Positions 1-8,832 are shown, counted from the stretch's first letter. The stretch is DNA of 64,000 nt from Muricoccus pecuniae (GCF_014199205.1 NZ_JACIJD010000003.1:62001-126000), one strand, 5' to 3'. Program-made: numbers and translations. The notes: a model not told the origin generated them from the letters alone.

Positions 1-1357
1 CGCCGCCATTGGCGCGCAGCAGCGGATGGCCGCCGGGGTTGGAGAGGTCGTCGCCCCCGAACAGCACGACCACCGCGTTCCAGCCGCCCTGGGCGGGCGG
101 GGCCTTGTTGCCGCGTCGCTGGAGCATGGAGCCCCAGTCGGAGACGGCGTCCTCCACCTCGAAGCCCATCTTCCGCATCATGTCGATGGCGACGAGAGTG
201 AGGGCGTTGTTGTTCGGCTGGTCGGCGGGGTCGAGCATGACGACCTTCGCCCCCGCCTTGCCCGTTGCGGCCAGGGCCGCCCGCGCGGCCGCCATGTCCC
301 GCGGCGAGGTGAGGACGGAGAGGCCCTCATCCGAGGCGAGGGACGTGCCCGGCGGGAAGGGGCCGACGCCATCGCGCCAGAGGCTCCGGTCGCCTCCCAT
401 GATCGCCTGCATGAAGTCCGCCTGGGCCAGGGCGGGCCAGACGGCGCGGCGCACGGCGGGGTCGTCGAAGGGCGGGTGGAGGTGGTTCGGGCGCAGCATC
501 ACCACCGTGCCGCTCGTCTCCACGCGGTCGATCACCACGTCCCGCCGCCGGGCGAGGACGGGGCGGAGGTCGTTGTGCATCCGCTCCCAGATATCCACCT
601 CGCCGGCCTGGAGCGCGGCCGAGGCGGTGCCGGGATCGGGGATGTGGCGCCACTCCATCCGCTCGAAGCTCGCGATCTTCGGCCCGGCCGTCACCCCCGG
701 CCGGCCCACGGGCGATGGCACGTAGCGGTCGTAGCGGCGATAGACGACCTGCGCGCCCGAGCGCCGCTCCTCCGCCACGAAGCGGTAGGGGCCGGAGCCG
801 ACGATCTCCGTCAGCGGCGTCATGGCGGGGGTGGCGGCGAAGCGCTCGGGCATGATGAAGCAGGGATAGGAGGAGGACTTGCCCAGCGCCTCCAGCATCA
901 CGCCGAAGGGGCGGCGCAGGCGGATCTCGAAGCGCCGGTCGTCGAGGGCGCGCATCTCCTCCATCCGCGCCGCGAGCGTCTGGCCATGCGTGTCCCGCAC
1001 CATCCAGCGGCGGATGGAGGCCACGGCGTCGGCGGCGCGGATCCTCTCGCCATCGTGGAAGGTCGGGCCTTCGCGCAGGGTGAAGGTCCAGCGCCGCCCG
1101 TCATCCTCCACCCCGTGCCCCTCGGCGAGCTGCGGCTGCGGGCGGTAGTCGGCATCCAGTCCGTAGAGCGTGTCCCAGCACATATGGCCGTGGTTCCGCA
1201 CGGCATAGGAGGTGGTGGAGAGCGGATCGAGGGTCGTCACGTCGGCCTGGGGGATGAAGCGCAGCACATGCGCCGCGTCGCCCTGGGCGATGGCGGGCGC
1301 GCCGCGCAGCAGGGTGCCGGCCGCCGCGCCGCCGAGAAGGGTGCGTCGTGTCGTCAT
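1..1357 (-). CDS. ABC transporter substrate-binding protein, family 5 (peptide/nickel type), partial
   Basis: This is the periplasmic ligand-binding component of a dipeptide/oligopeptide-type ABC importer (SBP_bac_5 family). The 452 visible codons begin at ATG 1357, and the C-terminus runs off the left window edge. The N-terminus has twin arginines followed by a hydrophobic stretch ending in APAIAQG, which looks like a Sec or Tat export signal. The mature part shows family landmarks such as TLDPLSTTS near the start, FHDGERIRAADAV, and GSGPYRF. No permease or ATPase gene is visible, so any partners would lie further left. The ligand cannot be predicted, because this family also binds opines, glutathione and nickel. 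Confidence 0.85.
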   Translation of the reverse strand, partial: MTTRRTLLGGAAAGTLLRGAPAIAQGDAAHVLRFIPQADVTTLDPLSTTSYAVRNHGHMCWDTLYGLDADYRPQPQLAEGHGVEDDGRRWTFTLREGPTFHDGERIRAADAVASIRRWMVRDTHGQTLAARMEEMRALDDRRFEIRLRRPFGVMLEALGKSSSYPCFIMPERFAATPAMTPLTEIVGSGPYRFVAEERRSGAQVVYRRYDRYVPSPVGRPGVTAGPKIASFERMEWRHIPDPGTASAALQAGEVDIWERMHNDLRPVLARRRDVVIDRVETSGTVVMLRPNHLHPPFDDPAVRRAVWPALAQADFMQAIMGGDRSLWRDGVGPFPPGTSLASDEGLSVLTSPRDMAAARAALAATGKAGAKVVMLDPADQPNNNALTLVAIDMMRKMGFEVEDAVSDWGSMLQRRGNKAPPAQGGWNAVVVLFGGDDLSNPGGHPLLRANGG

Positions 1358-1434
1358 CGGGCCGCCTTTCCGTCGCTCGGGGCGCCCATGCGACGGAGCC
1401 CGCGCCGCCCTGTCAAGCGGCGCGGGCGGAGGGC

Positions 1435-1860
1435 TCAGCTCTCCAGCGTCGCGTCCAGCGAGATCTCTGCCTTCAGGACCTTCGAGACGGGGCAGCCGGC
1501 CTTCGCCTTCGCCGCCAGCTCCTGGAACCCGGCATCGTCCGTGCCGGGCACCTTGGCGCGCAGGGTGAGGTGGATCTTCGTGATCTCGAAGCCGTCCCCC
1601 ACCTTGTCGAGCGTGACGTCGGCCTTCGTCTCCATCCGCTCCGCCGTCAGCCCGGCGCCGCCGAGGATGGCGGAGAGCGCCATGGTGAAGCAGCCGGCAT
1701 GGGCGGCGCCGATCAGCTCCTCCGGGTTCGTGCCCTTCACCCCTTCGAAGCGCATGGCGTAGCCGTAGGGATGGGCGTTCATCGCCCCGCTCTCGAGCGA
1801 GATCGTGCCGCGCCCGTCCTTGAACCCGCCCTCCCAGGTGGCGGAACCGTGCTTCTGCAT
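1435..1860 (-). CDS. osmC: OsmC family peroxiredoxin
   Basis: OsmC/Ohr proteins reduce organic hydroperoxides using a reactive cysteine pair. At 141 aa the length is normal for OsmC. The two conserved cysteines are visible at about residue 57 (HAGCF) and 123 (AGCPVSK), with the preceding Glu of NPEEL near 48. The sequence matches the OsmC branch better than Ohr, because it contains the PYGYAMRFEG and KGTNPEELIGAAHAGC segments. The gene is monocistronic and divergent from the GNAT gene to the right. Cytosolic and stress-related by family knowledge; the physiological oxidant is not known here. Confidence 0.92.
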   Translation of the reverse strand: MQKHGSATWEGGFKDGRGTISLESGAMNAHPYGYAMRFEGVKGTNPEELIGAAHAGCFTMALSAILGGAGLTAERMETKADVTLDKVGDGFEITKIHLTLRAKVPGTDDAGFQELAAKAKAGCPVSKVLKAEISLDATLES

Positions 1861-1943
1861 TGATCTATTCCTATCTGACCGGGCGGATCGCCCGCCCCGC
1901 CGCCCTCAACGCGGGCCGGGGAGTGGGGTTCGCTGGAGGGATT

Positions 1944-2402
1944 ATGGCGGGTGGAACGCGCTACGGGGTGGAGATCCGGTCCGCCCTGCCGGCGGATGCG
2001 GGAGACCTCGCCGGGATGCTCGGCGGCACGGCGCGGGAGATGGCGAACCGGCTGGAGGTGCTGCTGAAGGACCCCGCCTCCTCCGTGCTGGTCGCCACGG
2101 GCTGGAACGGCGCGGCGATCGGGGTCATCGCCCTGCACCGGCACCCCTCCCTCGCCGCCGACCGGCCGCTCGCCCGCATCACCGCGCTCGCCGTGGCGGA
2201 GGAGGAGCGGCGCAACGGCATCGGCCGCCTGCTCATCAAGGCCGGCGCCCAGGCCGCCCGCGCCGGCGGCTGCGAGACGCTGGAGGCCGCCCCGCCGGAG
2301 GGCGAGGACAGGGGCGCTGCCTTCCTCTCGGCCCTCGGCTTCATCCCGGCCGGGGCCAACCTCGCCCGCCCGCTCCGCAAGCGCGCGGCGGACGCGGCCT
2401 GA
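1944..2402 (+). CDS. GNAT family N-acetyltransferase
   Basis: Single-domain GNAT acetyltransferase of 152 aa. The acetyl-CoA binding signature is the segment ALAVAEEERRNGIGRLLIKA, a good match to the V-x-x-x-x-R-x-x-G-I/V-G motif A, followed by a helix and the AAFLSALGFIPA strand near the C-terminus. I chose ATG 1944 because GGAGGG lies 4 nt upstream; an in-frame ATG at 1860 would add 28 non-conserved residues and abut the osmC start. The substrate cannot be deduced. It sits between the osmC and lysE genes without an obvious operon partner. Confidence 0.8.
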   Translation: MAGGTRYGVEIRSALPADAGDLAGMLGGTAREMANRLEVLLKDPASSVLVATGWNGAAIGVIALHRHPSLAADRPLARITALAVAEEERRNGIGRLLIKAGAQAARAGGCETLEAAPPEGEDRGAAFLSALGFIPAGANLARPLRKRAADAA

Positions 2403-2408
2403 ACCGGG

Positions 2409-2984
2409 CTAGCGCAGCAGCGGCCCCGCCACGAGCAGGATCGCGAAGGCGCCCACGGCGGCCGCCCCGACGCGCGGCACCAGCCCCGCCCGGCCCACCG
2501 CCCCCGCCGCGCGCCCCAGCACGGCGCCGAGGGCGATCCAGGCCAGCGCCACCCCCGCCAGCAGCCCGAGGAAGCCGAGGGTGTAGGGCCACCAGCGCTC
2601 CGCCCCGAAGGGGATCACGCCGAGGGCGAAGACGATCGCCTTCGGGTTCAGCAGGGTGGTGACGAAGACCTGCCGGGGCGTGACCGGCGCGGTGGAGAGG
2701 TCCACCGCCCCCCGCCGCCAGAGCTTCGCCGCGAGGAGGAGGAGATAGGCCCCGACCGCCAGCCGCAGCCCCAGCGCCACCTCCGGCCGGGAGGCGATGA
2801 CCGGCCCGAGGGCGAGCCCGATCGCGTGGATGGAGATGAGGTATCCGCCCGCCTCGGCCGGGACGAGCGGCAGGGCCCGGCGGAAGCCGACCGTGCCGCC
2901 GGCCGCCGCCAGCAGCGTGTTGGTCGGCCCGGGGGTGCCGAGGATGAGCAGCACGGTCAGCGCGAAGAGGATGGGGTCCTGCAT
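2409..2984 (-). CDS. LysE family translocator
   Basis: A 191-aa integral membrane protein of the LysE/RhtB amino-acid exporter superfamily. The N-terminal helix carries the family signature GTPGPTNTLLAAAGG (normally xPGPxxxxV), and LNPKAIVFALGVIP matches the conserved NPK motif in the middle of the protein. About five to six hydrophobic segments are visible. It would export amino acids or related small metabolites across the inner membrane. The stop is 6 nt from the stop of the convergent GNAT gene. The substrate is unknown, and a second LysE paralogue lies at 17268-17903. Confidence 0.85.
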   Translation of the reverse strand: MQDPILFALTVLLILGTPGPTNTLLAAAGGTVGFRRALPLVPAEAGGYLISIHAIGLALGPVIASRPEVALGLRLAVGAYLLLLAAKLWRRGAVDLSTAPVTPRQVFVTTLLNPKAIVFALGVIPFGAERWWPYTLGFLGLLAGVALAWIALGAVLGRAAGAVGRAGLVPRVGAAAVGAFAILLVAGPLLR

Positions 2985-3088
2985 GGCCTGTCCGGAGAGA
3001 GGGGCCGCGCTTCTTACCGCCCCGCCGGGGGGCTGGCCAGGAAGGAGCGGGGCTTCACGCCCCGGCGCCCCGTTCCCATATCAATCGT

Positions 3089-3454
3089 GTGTCCCGCCGC
3101 CACGAGAAGCGCGCCGCGCGCCAGGAGCGCGGCCCTCCCCCCGAGCCCGCGGGGGATGCGACCTGCCCGCTCTGCCTCCGCCCCATCCCGCCCGGCGCCC
3201 GCGCCAGCCGCCACCACCTGACGCCTCGGCTGAAGGGCGGCACGCATCGCGGCACGGTGCTGATGCACCATATCTGCCACCAGGCGATCCATGCCCGCTT
3301 CACCGAGACGGAGCTGGCCCGCCATTTCACCGACCCCGATATTCTGCGCGCCGAGCCGCGCCTGGCCGATTTCCTGGGCTGGGTGGCGGGCAAGCCGCCG
3401 GACTTCCACGCCCCCACCCGCGCCTCGCGCGAGCGCTTGCCGAAATGGCGCTGA
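3089..3454 (+). CDS. small HNH-type endonuclease-like protein
   Basis: A 121-aa basic protein with a zinc/HNH-like core. CPLCLRPIPPG supplies a CxxC knuckle, SRHHLTPRLKGG supplies the His pair plus the Asn/Gly-type turn, and LMHHICHQAIHARF supplies the closing CH...H. This layout (CxxC ... HH ... HxxCHxxIH) resembles the short HNH proteins common in alphaproteobacteria. The C-terminal GWVAGKPPDFHAPT segment looks conserved in such proteins, from memory. I took GTG 3089 as the start because no earlier in-frame start precedes the conserved core; no clear ribosome binding site is visible. Nuclease activity is inferred from the fold only. Confidence 0.72.
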   Translation: MSRRHEKRAARQERGPPPEPAGDATCPLCLRPIPPGARASRHHLTPRLKGGTHRGTVLMHHICHQAIHARFTETELARHFTDPDILRAEPRLADFLGWVAGKPPDFHAPTRASRERLPKWR

Positions 3455-3564
3455 ACCCTTCCTGAAACCCCGGCGAGCCCCGCCCCCCTTAACCTGCCGA
3501 GCCTTGGCGCGCGGGGGTGCGGCGGCTAGAACCCCCGCCGCAGCACGCCTCCGGAGCCCCCACC

Positions 3565-5244
3565 ATGGCCGCTTACCAGTACATCTACGTCATGAAGGAC
3601 CTGACCAAGTCCTATCCGGGCGGTCGCGAGGTCTTCAAGGGCATCACCCTGTCCTTCCTGCCCACGGTGAAGATCGGCGTGCTCGGCCCGAACGGTGCCG
3701 GCAAGTCCACGCTGATGCGGATCATGGCCGGGCAGGACAAGGAGTTCGGCGGCGAGGCCTGGGCGGCCGAGGGCGTGCGCGTGGGCTACCTGTCCCAGGA
3801 GCCGCATCTCGATCCGGACAAGACCGTGGGCGAGAACGTCCGTGCCGCCTTCGGCTCGCTCAACGCCGATCTCGATCGCTTCAACGAGATCAGCATGAAG
3901 TTCGCCGAGGAGATGTCCGAGGACGAGATGAACACGCTCCTCGCCGAGCAGGCCGAGCTGCAGGAGCGGATCGACGCCGCCAATGGCTGGGACCTCGATC
4001 GCACCGTCGACATCGCCCTCGACGCCCTGCGCTGCCCGCCGTCCGAGAGCAAGGTGACCCATCTCTCCGGCGGCGAGCGGCGCCGCGTGGCGCTGTGCAA
4101 GCTGTTGCTGGAGAAGCCCGACCTGCTCCTGCTCGACGAGCCGACGAACCACCTGGACGCCGAGAGCGTCTCCTGGCTGGAGAAGACGCTGCGCGAGTAC
4201 GAGGGCGCGGTGCTGATCGTCACCCATGACCGCTACTTCCTGGACAACGTGACCAACTGGATCCTCGAGGTCGATCGCGGCCGGGGCATCCCCTATGAGG
4301 GCAACTACTCCGCCTACCTCAACGCCAAGCGCAAGCGCCTGGCCCAGGAGGAGAAGGAGGAGAGCACGCGCCAGCGCCAGCTCGCCGAGGAGCAGGAGTG
4401 GATCGGCCGCAGCCCGGCCGCGCGCCAGTCCAAGAGCAAGGCGCGCATCCAGGCCTATGAGGAGCTGCTGCAGAAGAGCCTGGACAAGGCGCCCGATCCC
4501 ACCGAGATCCAGATCCCGCCCGCGCCGCGCCTGGGCAACATCGTCATCACGGCCGAGAACATCCGCAAGGCCTACGGCAACCGCCTGCTGATCGACGACC
4601 TGTCCTTCAAGCTGCCCCCGGGCGGCATCGTCGGCGTCATCGGCCCGAACGGCGCGGGCAAGACCACGCTGTTCAAGATGATCACCAAGCGCGAGGAGCC
4701 GGACGCCGGCACCATGGTGATCGGCGACAGCGTGCAGCTCGGCTATGTCGACCAGAGCCGCGACACGCTGAACGACAAGAACACCGTCTGGAAGGAGATC
4801 TCCGACGGGCAGGAGCTGATCACCATGGGCAAGCGCCAGGTGCCCAGCCGCGCCTACTGCGCCGCCTTCAACTTCAAGGGCGGCGACCAGCAGAAGCCCG
4901 TCGGCGTGCTCTCGGGCGGCGAGCGCAACCGCGTGCACCTGGCGAAGATGCTCAAGAACCCGCACAACGTGCTGCTGCTGGACGAGCCGACCAACGACCT
5001 CGACGTGGACACGCTCCGCGCGCTGGAGGAGGCGCTGACGGATTTCGCCGGCTGCGCCGTCATCATCTCGCACGACCGCTGGTTCCTCGATCGCCTCGCG
5101 ACCCACATTCTCGCCTTCGAGGGCGACAGCCATGTCGAGTGGTTCGAGGGGAACTACCAGGCCTATGAGGCGGACAAGCGCCGCCGCATGGGGGCCGCGG
5201 CCGACCAGCCGCACCGGATCAAGTACCGGCCGCTGACGCGCTAG
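3565..5244 (+). CDS. ettA: energy-dependent translational throttle protein EttA (ABC-F ATPase)
   Basis: EttA is a soluble ABC-F protein that binds the ribosomal E site and gates entry into elongation according to the ATP/ADP ratio. At 559 aa it is full length. It has two ABC cassettes, with Walker A at residues 41-48 (GPNGAGKS) and a second GPNGAGKTT, signatures LSGGERRRVAL and LSGGERNRVHL, and Walker B DEPTNHLD and DEPTNDLD. The linker between the cassettes holds the positively charged arm (QSKSKARIQAYEELL). ATG 3565 gives the canonical start MAAYQYIYVMKDLTK; an upstream in-frame ATG at 3517 would only add a Pro-rich stretch. It is a single gene, followed 11 nt later by a GNAT gene. Confidence 0.97.
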   Translation: MAAYQYIYVMKDLTKSYPGGREVFKGITLSFLPTVKIGVLGPNGAGKSTLMRIMAGQDKEFGGEAWAAEGVRVGYLSQEPHLDPDKTVGENVRAAFGSLNADLDRFNEISMKFAEEMSEDEMNTLLAEQAELQERIDAANGWDLDRTVDIALDALRCPPSESKVTHLSGGERRRVALCKLLLEKPDLLLLDEPTNHLDAESVSWLEKTLREYEGAVLIVTHDRYFLDNVTNWILEVDRGRGIPYEGNYSAYLNAKRKRLAQEEKEESTRQRQLAEEQEWIGRSPAARQSKSKARIQAYEELLQKSLDKAPDPTEIQIPPAPRLGNIVITAENIRKAYGNRLLIDDLSFKLPPGGIVGVIGPNGAGKTTLFKMITKREEPDAGTMVIGDSVQLGYVDQSRDTLNDKNTVWKEISDGQELITMGKRQVPSRAYCAAFNFKGGDQQKPVGVLSGGERNRVHLAKMLKNPHNVLLLDEPTNDLDVDTLRALEEALTDFAGCAVIISHDRWFLDRLATHILAFEGDSHVEWFEGNYQAYEADKRRRMGAAADQPHRIKYRPLTR

Positions 5245-5255
5245 CCACGCCAGCC

Positions 5256-5780
5256 GTGCAACCGGCCGCCGGGCACCTCGTCCTCTCCCGCGTCGTCCGC
5301 ACGCCGCGGCTGACGCTCCTCCCCGTCGGGAAGGAGAACCTTCCCGATCTCGTCCGCCTGAAGGCCGATCCGGAGGCCTTCTCGCTGATGCTCCACGGCA
5401 CCCGCACCCCCGAGCGGACGGAGGAGGAGCTGGAGGACGACATCGATTTCTGGGAGGTCCGGGGCTACGGCACCTGGGCCGTCCACCGCACCGAGGACGG
5501 CGAGTTCCTCGGCATCGCCGGGCTGATGGAGCGGCCGGACGGGCGCGGCGTCGCGCTGCGCTACGCCCTCTGGCCCTCCTGCCGCGGCCATGGCTACGCG
5601 CGGGAGGCCGCGCGCGCCGCGCTGGATTTCGGCCACGCGGCCGGGCTGCGCCGGATCATCGGCATCGCGCGGGAGACGAACGCGGCCTCCCGCGCGGTGA
5701 TGACCGATATCGGCATGGCGGAGGCCGGGGAGTTCCGCAACGCCGGCAACCGCATGCTCGTCTTCGAGAGCCTGCGATAG
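5256..5780 (+). CDS. GNAT family N-acetyltransferase (RimJ/RimL type)
   Basis: A 174-aa acetyltransferase of the RimJ/RimL-like GNAT subgroup. It opens with the typical TPRLTLLPV start, has the W-x-V motif region (GYGTWAVHRTEDGEFLGIAGL), and the acetyl-CoA loop is CRGHGYAREAARAALDFG. The C-terminal part, GLRRIIGIARETNAASRAV, is the usual N-x-x-S strand and helix. The start is GTG 5256, 11 nt after the ettA stop, so it may be co-transcribed with ettA. The acceptor (protein N-terminus, amino acid or other) is not determinable. Confidence 0.82.
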   Translation: MQPAAGHLVLSRVVRTPRLTLLPVGKENLPDLVRLKADPEAFSLMLHGTRTPERTEEELEDDIDFWEVRGYGTWAVHRTEDGEFLGIAGLMERPDGRGVALRYALWPSCRGHGYAREAARAALDFGHAAGLRRIIGIARETNAASRAVMTDIGMAEAGEFRNAGNRMLVFESLR

Positions 5781-5840
5781 GCGAGGTTGCCCGCCGGCCG
5801 GCGCCGCCGCATCCTCCTGCACCGCAGCAAGGAGATCCCG

Positions 5841-7019
5841 ATGCCGACCCTCGCCCCGATCGAGGCCCTCCGCGCGGAGATGAAGGACTGGCGCCGCGAC
5901 TTCCACGCCCATCCCGAGATCGGCTTCAAGGAGGTTCGGACCTCCGGCATCGTGGCGGAAAGGCTGGAATCCTGGGGCATCGAGGTGCACCGGGGCCTGG
6001 GCAGGACGGGGGTGGTGGGCGTGCTGCGCGGCAAGCGCCCGGGCAACCGCGCCGTCGGCCTGCGCGCCGACATGGATGCCCTGCCCATGCCGGAGCTGAA
6101 CGACTTCGCCCATCGCAGCACCAACCCGGGGGCCATGCATGCCTGCGGCCATGACGGGCACACCGCCATGCTGCTCGGCGCCGCGAAGCACCTGGCGGCC
6201 ACGCGGGATTTCCCCGGCACCGTCCACTTCATCTTCCAGCCCGCCGAGGAAGGGCTGACCGGCGCGCTGGAGATGGTGCGCGACGGGCTGTTCACCCGCT
6301 TTCCCTGCGATGCCGTCTACGGCCTACACAACCATCCGAGCCTGCCGCTCGGCACGGTGGCCGTCCGCCCGGGCACGGTGTTGGCCGCGGTGGACTACTT
6401 CTCCATCCGCCTGCACGGGAAGAGCAGCCACGGCGCCGAGCCGCAGAACGGGCTCGACCCGCTGCCCTGCGCGGTGGCGATCTACAGCGCCCTGCAAACC
6501 CTGGTGAGCCGCCGCACCAGCCCGCACGACACGGCCGTGCTGAGCATCGGCCAGTTCCATGCCGGCACCTCGGACATCGTGATCCCGGAAACCGTGGAGA
6601 TGCGCGGCACCATCCGCACCCTCCTGCCCGAGACCCATGACCGGCTCGCCGCCCTGTTCCGGCAGGTGGTGGAGGGCATCGCCGCCGCCCATGGCGTGCG
6701 GCTGGAGCTGGACCACCGCTTCTCCTACCCGCCCACCATCAACACCCCGGCCCAGGCGGCGCTGGCGGCCGGGGTGGCGGCGGAGGTGGTGGGGGCGGAA
6801 GGGGTGAGGGGCGATCTCCCCTCCCTCACGGCGGGGGAGGACTTCGCCTACATGCTGAACGAGGTGCCCGGCGCCTTCCTGCTGCTCGGGCAGGCGGGGG
6901 AGGCGGAGACGAGCCGCACCCCCGTGCATAACGGCCGCTACGACTTCAACGACGACCTGCTGCCGGTAGGGGCAAGCCTTCTCGTGCGCCTGGTCGAGCG
7001 GGAACTGGCGCTGGGCTAG
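5841..7019 (+). CDS. M20 family metallo-amidohydrolase (hippurate hydrolase-like)
   Basis: A 392-aa cytosolic di-metal amidohydrolase of the M20D/amidohydrolase group, which removes acyl groups from N-acyl amino acids such as hippurate or N-acetyl-diaminopimelate. The visible metal-binding landmarks are HAHPEIGFKE near the start, MHACGHDGHTAMLLGAA, the catalytic Glu pair in PAEEGLTGALEM, and YGLHNHPSLPLGT. The dimerisation domain lies in the middle (SSHGAEPQNGLDPL), and GEDFAYML is the C-terminal metal region. ATG 5841 is preceded by AAGGAG 7 nt upstream, which favours it over the ATG at 5787. The actual substrate is not predictable. Confidence 0.88.
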   Translation: MPTLAPIEALRAEMKDWRRDFHAHPEIGFKEVRTSGIVAERLESWGIEVHRGLGRTGVVGVLRGKRPGNRAVGLRADMDALPMPELNDFAHRSTNPGAMHACGHDGHTAMLLGAAKHLAATRDFPGTVHFIFQPAEEGLTGALEMVRDGLFTRFPCDAVYGLHNHPSLPLGTVAVRPGTVLAAVDYFSIRLHGKSSHGAEPQNGLDPLPCAVAIYSALQTLVSRRTSPHDTAVLSIGQFHAGTSDIVIPETVEMRGTIRTLLPETHDRLAALFRQVVEGIAAAHGVRLELDHRFSYPPTINTPAQAALAAGVAAEVVGAEGVRGDLPSLTAGEDFAYMLNEVPGAFLLLGQAGEAETSRTPVHNGRYDFNDDLLPVGASLLVRLVERELALG

Positions 7020-7023
7020 GGCC

Positions 7024-7653
7024 TCAGCGCCCCTCGCGCGCCGCCAGCTGCGAGACCTGGTTCCGCATGGCGTCCAGCAGCGCCGAGACGCGGCCGCCGT
7101 TGCGGCTGATCACGGCGGAGTACTCGCTGCGCGTCGTCAGCCGGAGCGAGGTGCCCTCGGCGATCACGTCCACGACGCGGGGCTGGCCGCCCACCTCGCC
7201 CACCCGCCAGTCGAGCGAGAAGGCGGCGGTGTTCGGGCGCTCGACGATCGTGTTCACCAGTGTGTCGTCCTCGGCGCGCTGCTGGGTGCGGCCGAGGGAG
7301 AAGCGCACGCCCTGGTACTCGCCGAAGCGGGCGGAGAGGTTGCGGATCAGCGTCTCCTCGAAGAGCCGCATGTACTCCGCCTGCTCGTCCGGGCTCGCCT
7401 GGCGCCAGTAGCGGCCGAGGATGAAGCGGCCTACCCCGTCCACGTCCACGGCGCGGCGCAGGATAGCCGCCACCTGTTGCCGGCGCTGCGCAACGGAGCC
7501 GCCGCCATTGATGGCCGCCACCAGCTCACGGCCGGTGGCCTGGATGAAGGTCGTCGCGCGGCCGGTGTCCACGGCCTGGGCAAGGGCCGGCCCCGCCATC
7601 AGTGCGGGCAGGGCGGCGAGGAAGAGGCGGCGGGCGAGCGTCACATCGGGCAT
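7024..7653 (-). CDS. mlaC: MlaC/Ttg2D family phospholipid-binding periplasmic protein
   Basis: MlaC shuttles phospholipids across the periplasm between the MlaA outer-membrane complex and the inner-membrane MlaFEDB ABC transporter. The 209-aa product starts at ATG 7653 with a signal peptide (LARRLFLAALPALMAGPALA, cleaved before QAVD). The mature part has the Ttg2/MlaC features ILRRAVDVDGVGRFILGRYWRQASPDEQAEY and the C-terminal strand VVDVIAEGTSLRLTTRSEYSAVI (quoted in parts: FILGRYWR, EGTSLRLT). It lies downstream of mlaA on the same strand, with a 176-bp GC-palindrome-rich gap. No mlaD, mlaE or mlaF gene is visible nearby. Confidence 0.93.
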   Translation of the reverse strand: MPDVTLARRLFLAALPALMAGPALAQAVDTGRATTFIQATGRELVAAINGGGSVAQRRQQVAAILRRAVDVDGVGRFILGRYWRQASPDEQAEYMRLFEETLIRNLSARFGEYQGVRFSLGRTQQRAEDDTLVNTIVERPNTAAFSLDWRVGEVGGQPRVVDVIAEGTSLRLTTRSEYSAVISRNGGRVSALLDAMRNQVSQLAAREGR

Positions 7654-7740
7654 CGGGGCGGGGGTCTCGTTCTCTGGGCGGCGCGGCACGATGCGCCGGG
7701 CCGCGCCGCAAATGGGGCCTGGGCGTTGCCGCCTCAACGC

Positions 7741-7819
7741 CCGGGGGAGGTTTCCGTTCCCCCCGGCGCCTCGGGGGTGCCAAGCGGCACCCCGGGGATG
7801 CCGGGCGGCTTCCCCGGGG
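7741..7819. repeat. three consecutive GC-rich hairpins in the mlaA-mlaC gap
   Basis: Three inverted repeats follow one another. The first is CCGGGGG at 7741-7747 with CCCCCGG at 7760-7766. The second is CGGGGGTGCC at 7772-7781 with GGCACCCCGG at 7786-7795, a 4-nt loop and one mismatch. The third is CCCCGGGGA at 7790-7798 with TCCCCGGGG at 7811-7819. The second and third share bases, so they may be alternative folds. There is no T-tract on either strand. They could attenuate read-through from mlaA into mlaC or protect the mlaA transcript 3' end; this role is inferred. Confidence 0.7.
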
Positions 7820-7829
7820 GGCGACCGCC

Positions 7830-8663
7830 TCAGGGCTGGGGCGAGGAGGGGGTGCTGCCGAGCCCGGTGCCCAGGCCCTGCGGCGCGTCGGGGGTGCCGG
7901 CGCGGTTGGCGATCTCCCGCGCCCGCTGCTGGCGGTAGGCGCTGCGGAGCGTGGCATAGGGGTCGAGGCTCGTGCGCTGCACGTCGTCCAGCGTGTCGAG
8001 CAGGGACTCCCGGGTGCTGACCACGGTGGTGCCGGCGCGGATGTAGTTCAGCGTGTCCGCCAGGTCCCGGTTGCCGTAGGTCAGCCAAGTGAAGGGGTCG
8101 GCGGCGATGCCGGCGGCGAAGCCGGCGAGGTCGCGCGGGTTGCTCGGGCCGAGGATGGGGATGAAGAGGAAGGGCCCTTCCTCCACCCCGGCCACCGCGA
8201 AGGTCTGGCCGAAATCCTCGGTATGCGGCGGCAGGCCGAGATCCTTCGCCACGTCCAGGATGCCGCCGATGCCGACGGTGGAGTTCAGCAGGAAGCGCTG
8301 GAGGGTGGTGCCGAAGCGCCCGGTCTCCCCCTGGAGCGCGTCGTTCATCAGGATCACCGGGCTGCGCAGGTTGCTCAGCACGTTGGAGACGCCGGTGCGG
8401 ACGGGCTGGGGCAGCACGGCGCGGTAGGCGACGGCCACGGGGCGCAGCACCGCCGTGTCGATGGCCTGGTGCACGTCGTACATCGCGCGGTTCCAGGGCT
8501 CGATGGGGTCGTTGGTGGCGCGGAACTCCTCCAGCGCCTCGGGGTCGTCGGCCGGCGGGCGCGTGGCGCAGCCCGCGAGAGACCCGCCCAGCAGCGCGAG
8601 GCCGAGCAAGGGGGCGAGCAGGCGGGAGAGGGGCGGGCGGGGAGGGCGCATCGGCTCGGGCAT
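7830..8663 (-). CDS. mlaA: MlaA/VacJ family outer-membrane lipoprotein
   Basis: MlaA forms a channel in the outer membrane with porins and removes mislocalised phospholipids from the outer leaflet. The 277-aa product has an N-terminal lipoprotein signal with lipobox LAGC, giving a lipidated Cys at residue 32. The family core is clear: NDPIEPWNRAMYDVHQAID, LSNLRSPVILMNDALQG, FLLNSTVGIGGILDVA, and FIPILGPSNPRDL. ATG 8663 or the in-frame ATG 8651 could start the protein; both give the same lipoprotein. It is the first gene of the mlaA-mlaC pair and is divergent from metF. Confidence 0.94.
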   Translation of the reverse strand: MPEPMRPPRPPLSRLLAPLLGLALLGGSLAGCATRPPADDPEALEEFRATNDPIEPWNRAMYDVHQAIDTAVLRPVAVAYRAVLPQPVRTGVSNVLSNLRSPVILMNDALQGETGRFGTTLQRFLLNSTVGIGGILDVAKDLGLPPHTEDFGQTFAVAGVEEGPFLFIPILGPSNPRDLAGFAAGIAADPFTWLTYGNRDLADTLNYIRAGTTVVSTRESLLDTLDDVQRTSLDPYATLRSAYRQQRAREIANRAGTPDAPQGLGTGLGSTPSSPQP

Positions 8664-8832
8664 CCTGGGGCCTTCGGATGTTAGCACCCGCTGCCTCTGA
8701 CGGGAAATATGGGAGGGTCGTTGCCCTTCGCCAGGAGCGGGACGGCTCGCGCGAACGTTGTGGGGCGGCAGCGGGGAGGCCTGCCCCCGCCGGGGCGAAA
8801 TTCGGCATTTCGGCCCGGACGCGCGATGCTCT

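Noticed and set aside
3526-5214. A 562-codon minus-strand open frame
   Set aside because: It mirrors ettA; the ABC-F motifs are on the plus strand and the antisense product is Leu/Ala/Val/Gly-rich without a domain.
8664-8832. Possible SAM- or SAH-type riboswitch before metF
   Set aside because: I looked for SAM-II and SAH-like cores and found none; the region only looks like a divergent promoter gap.
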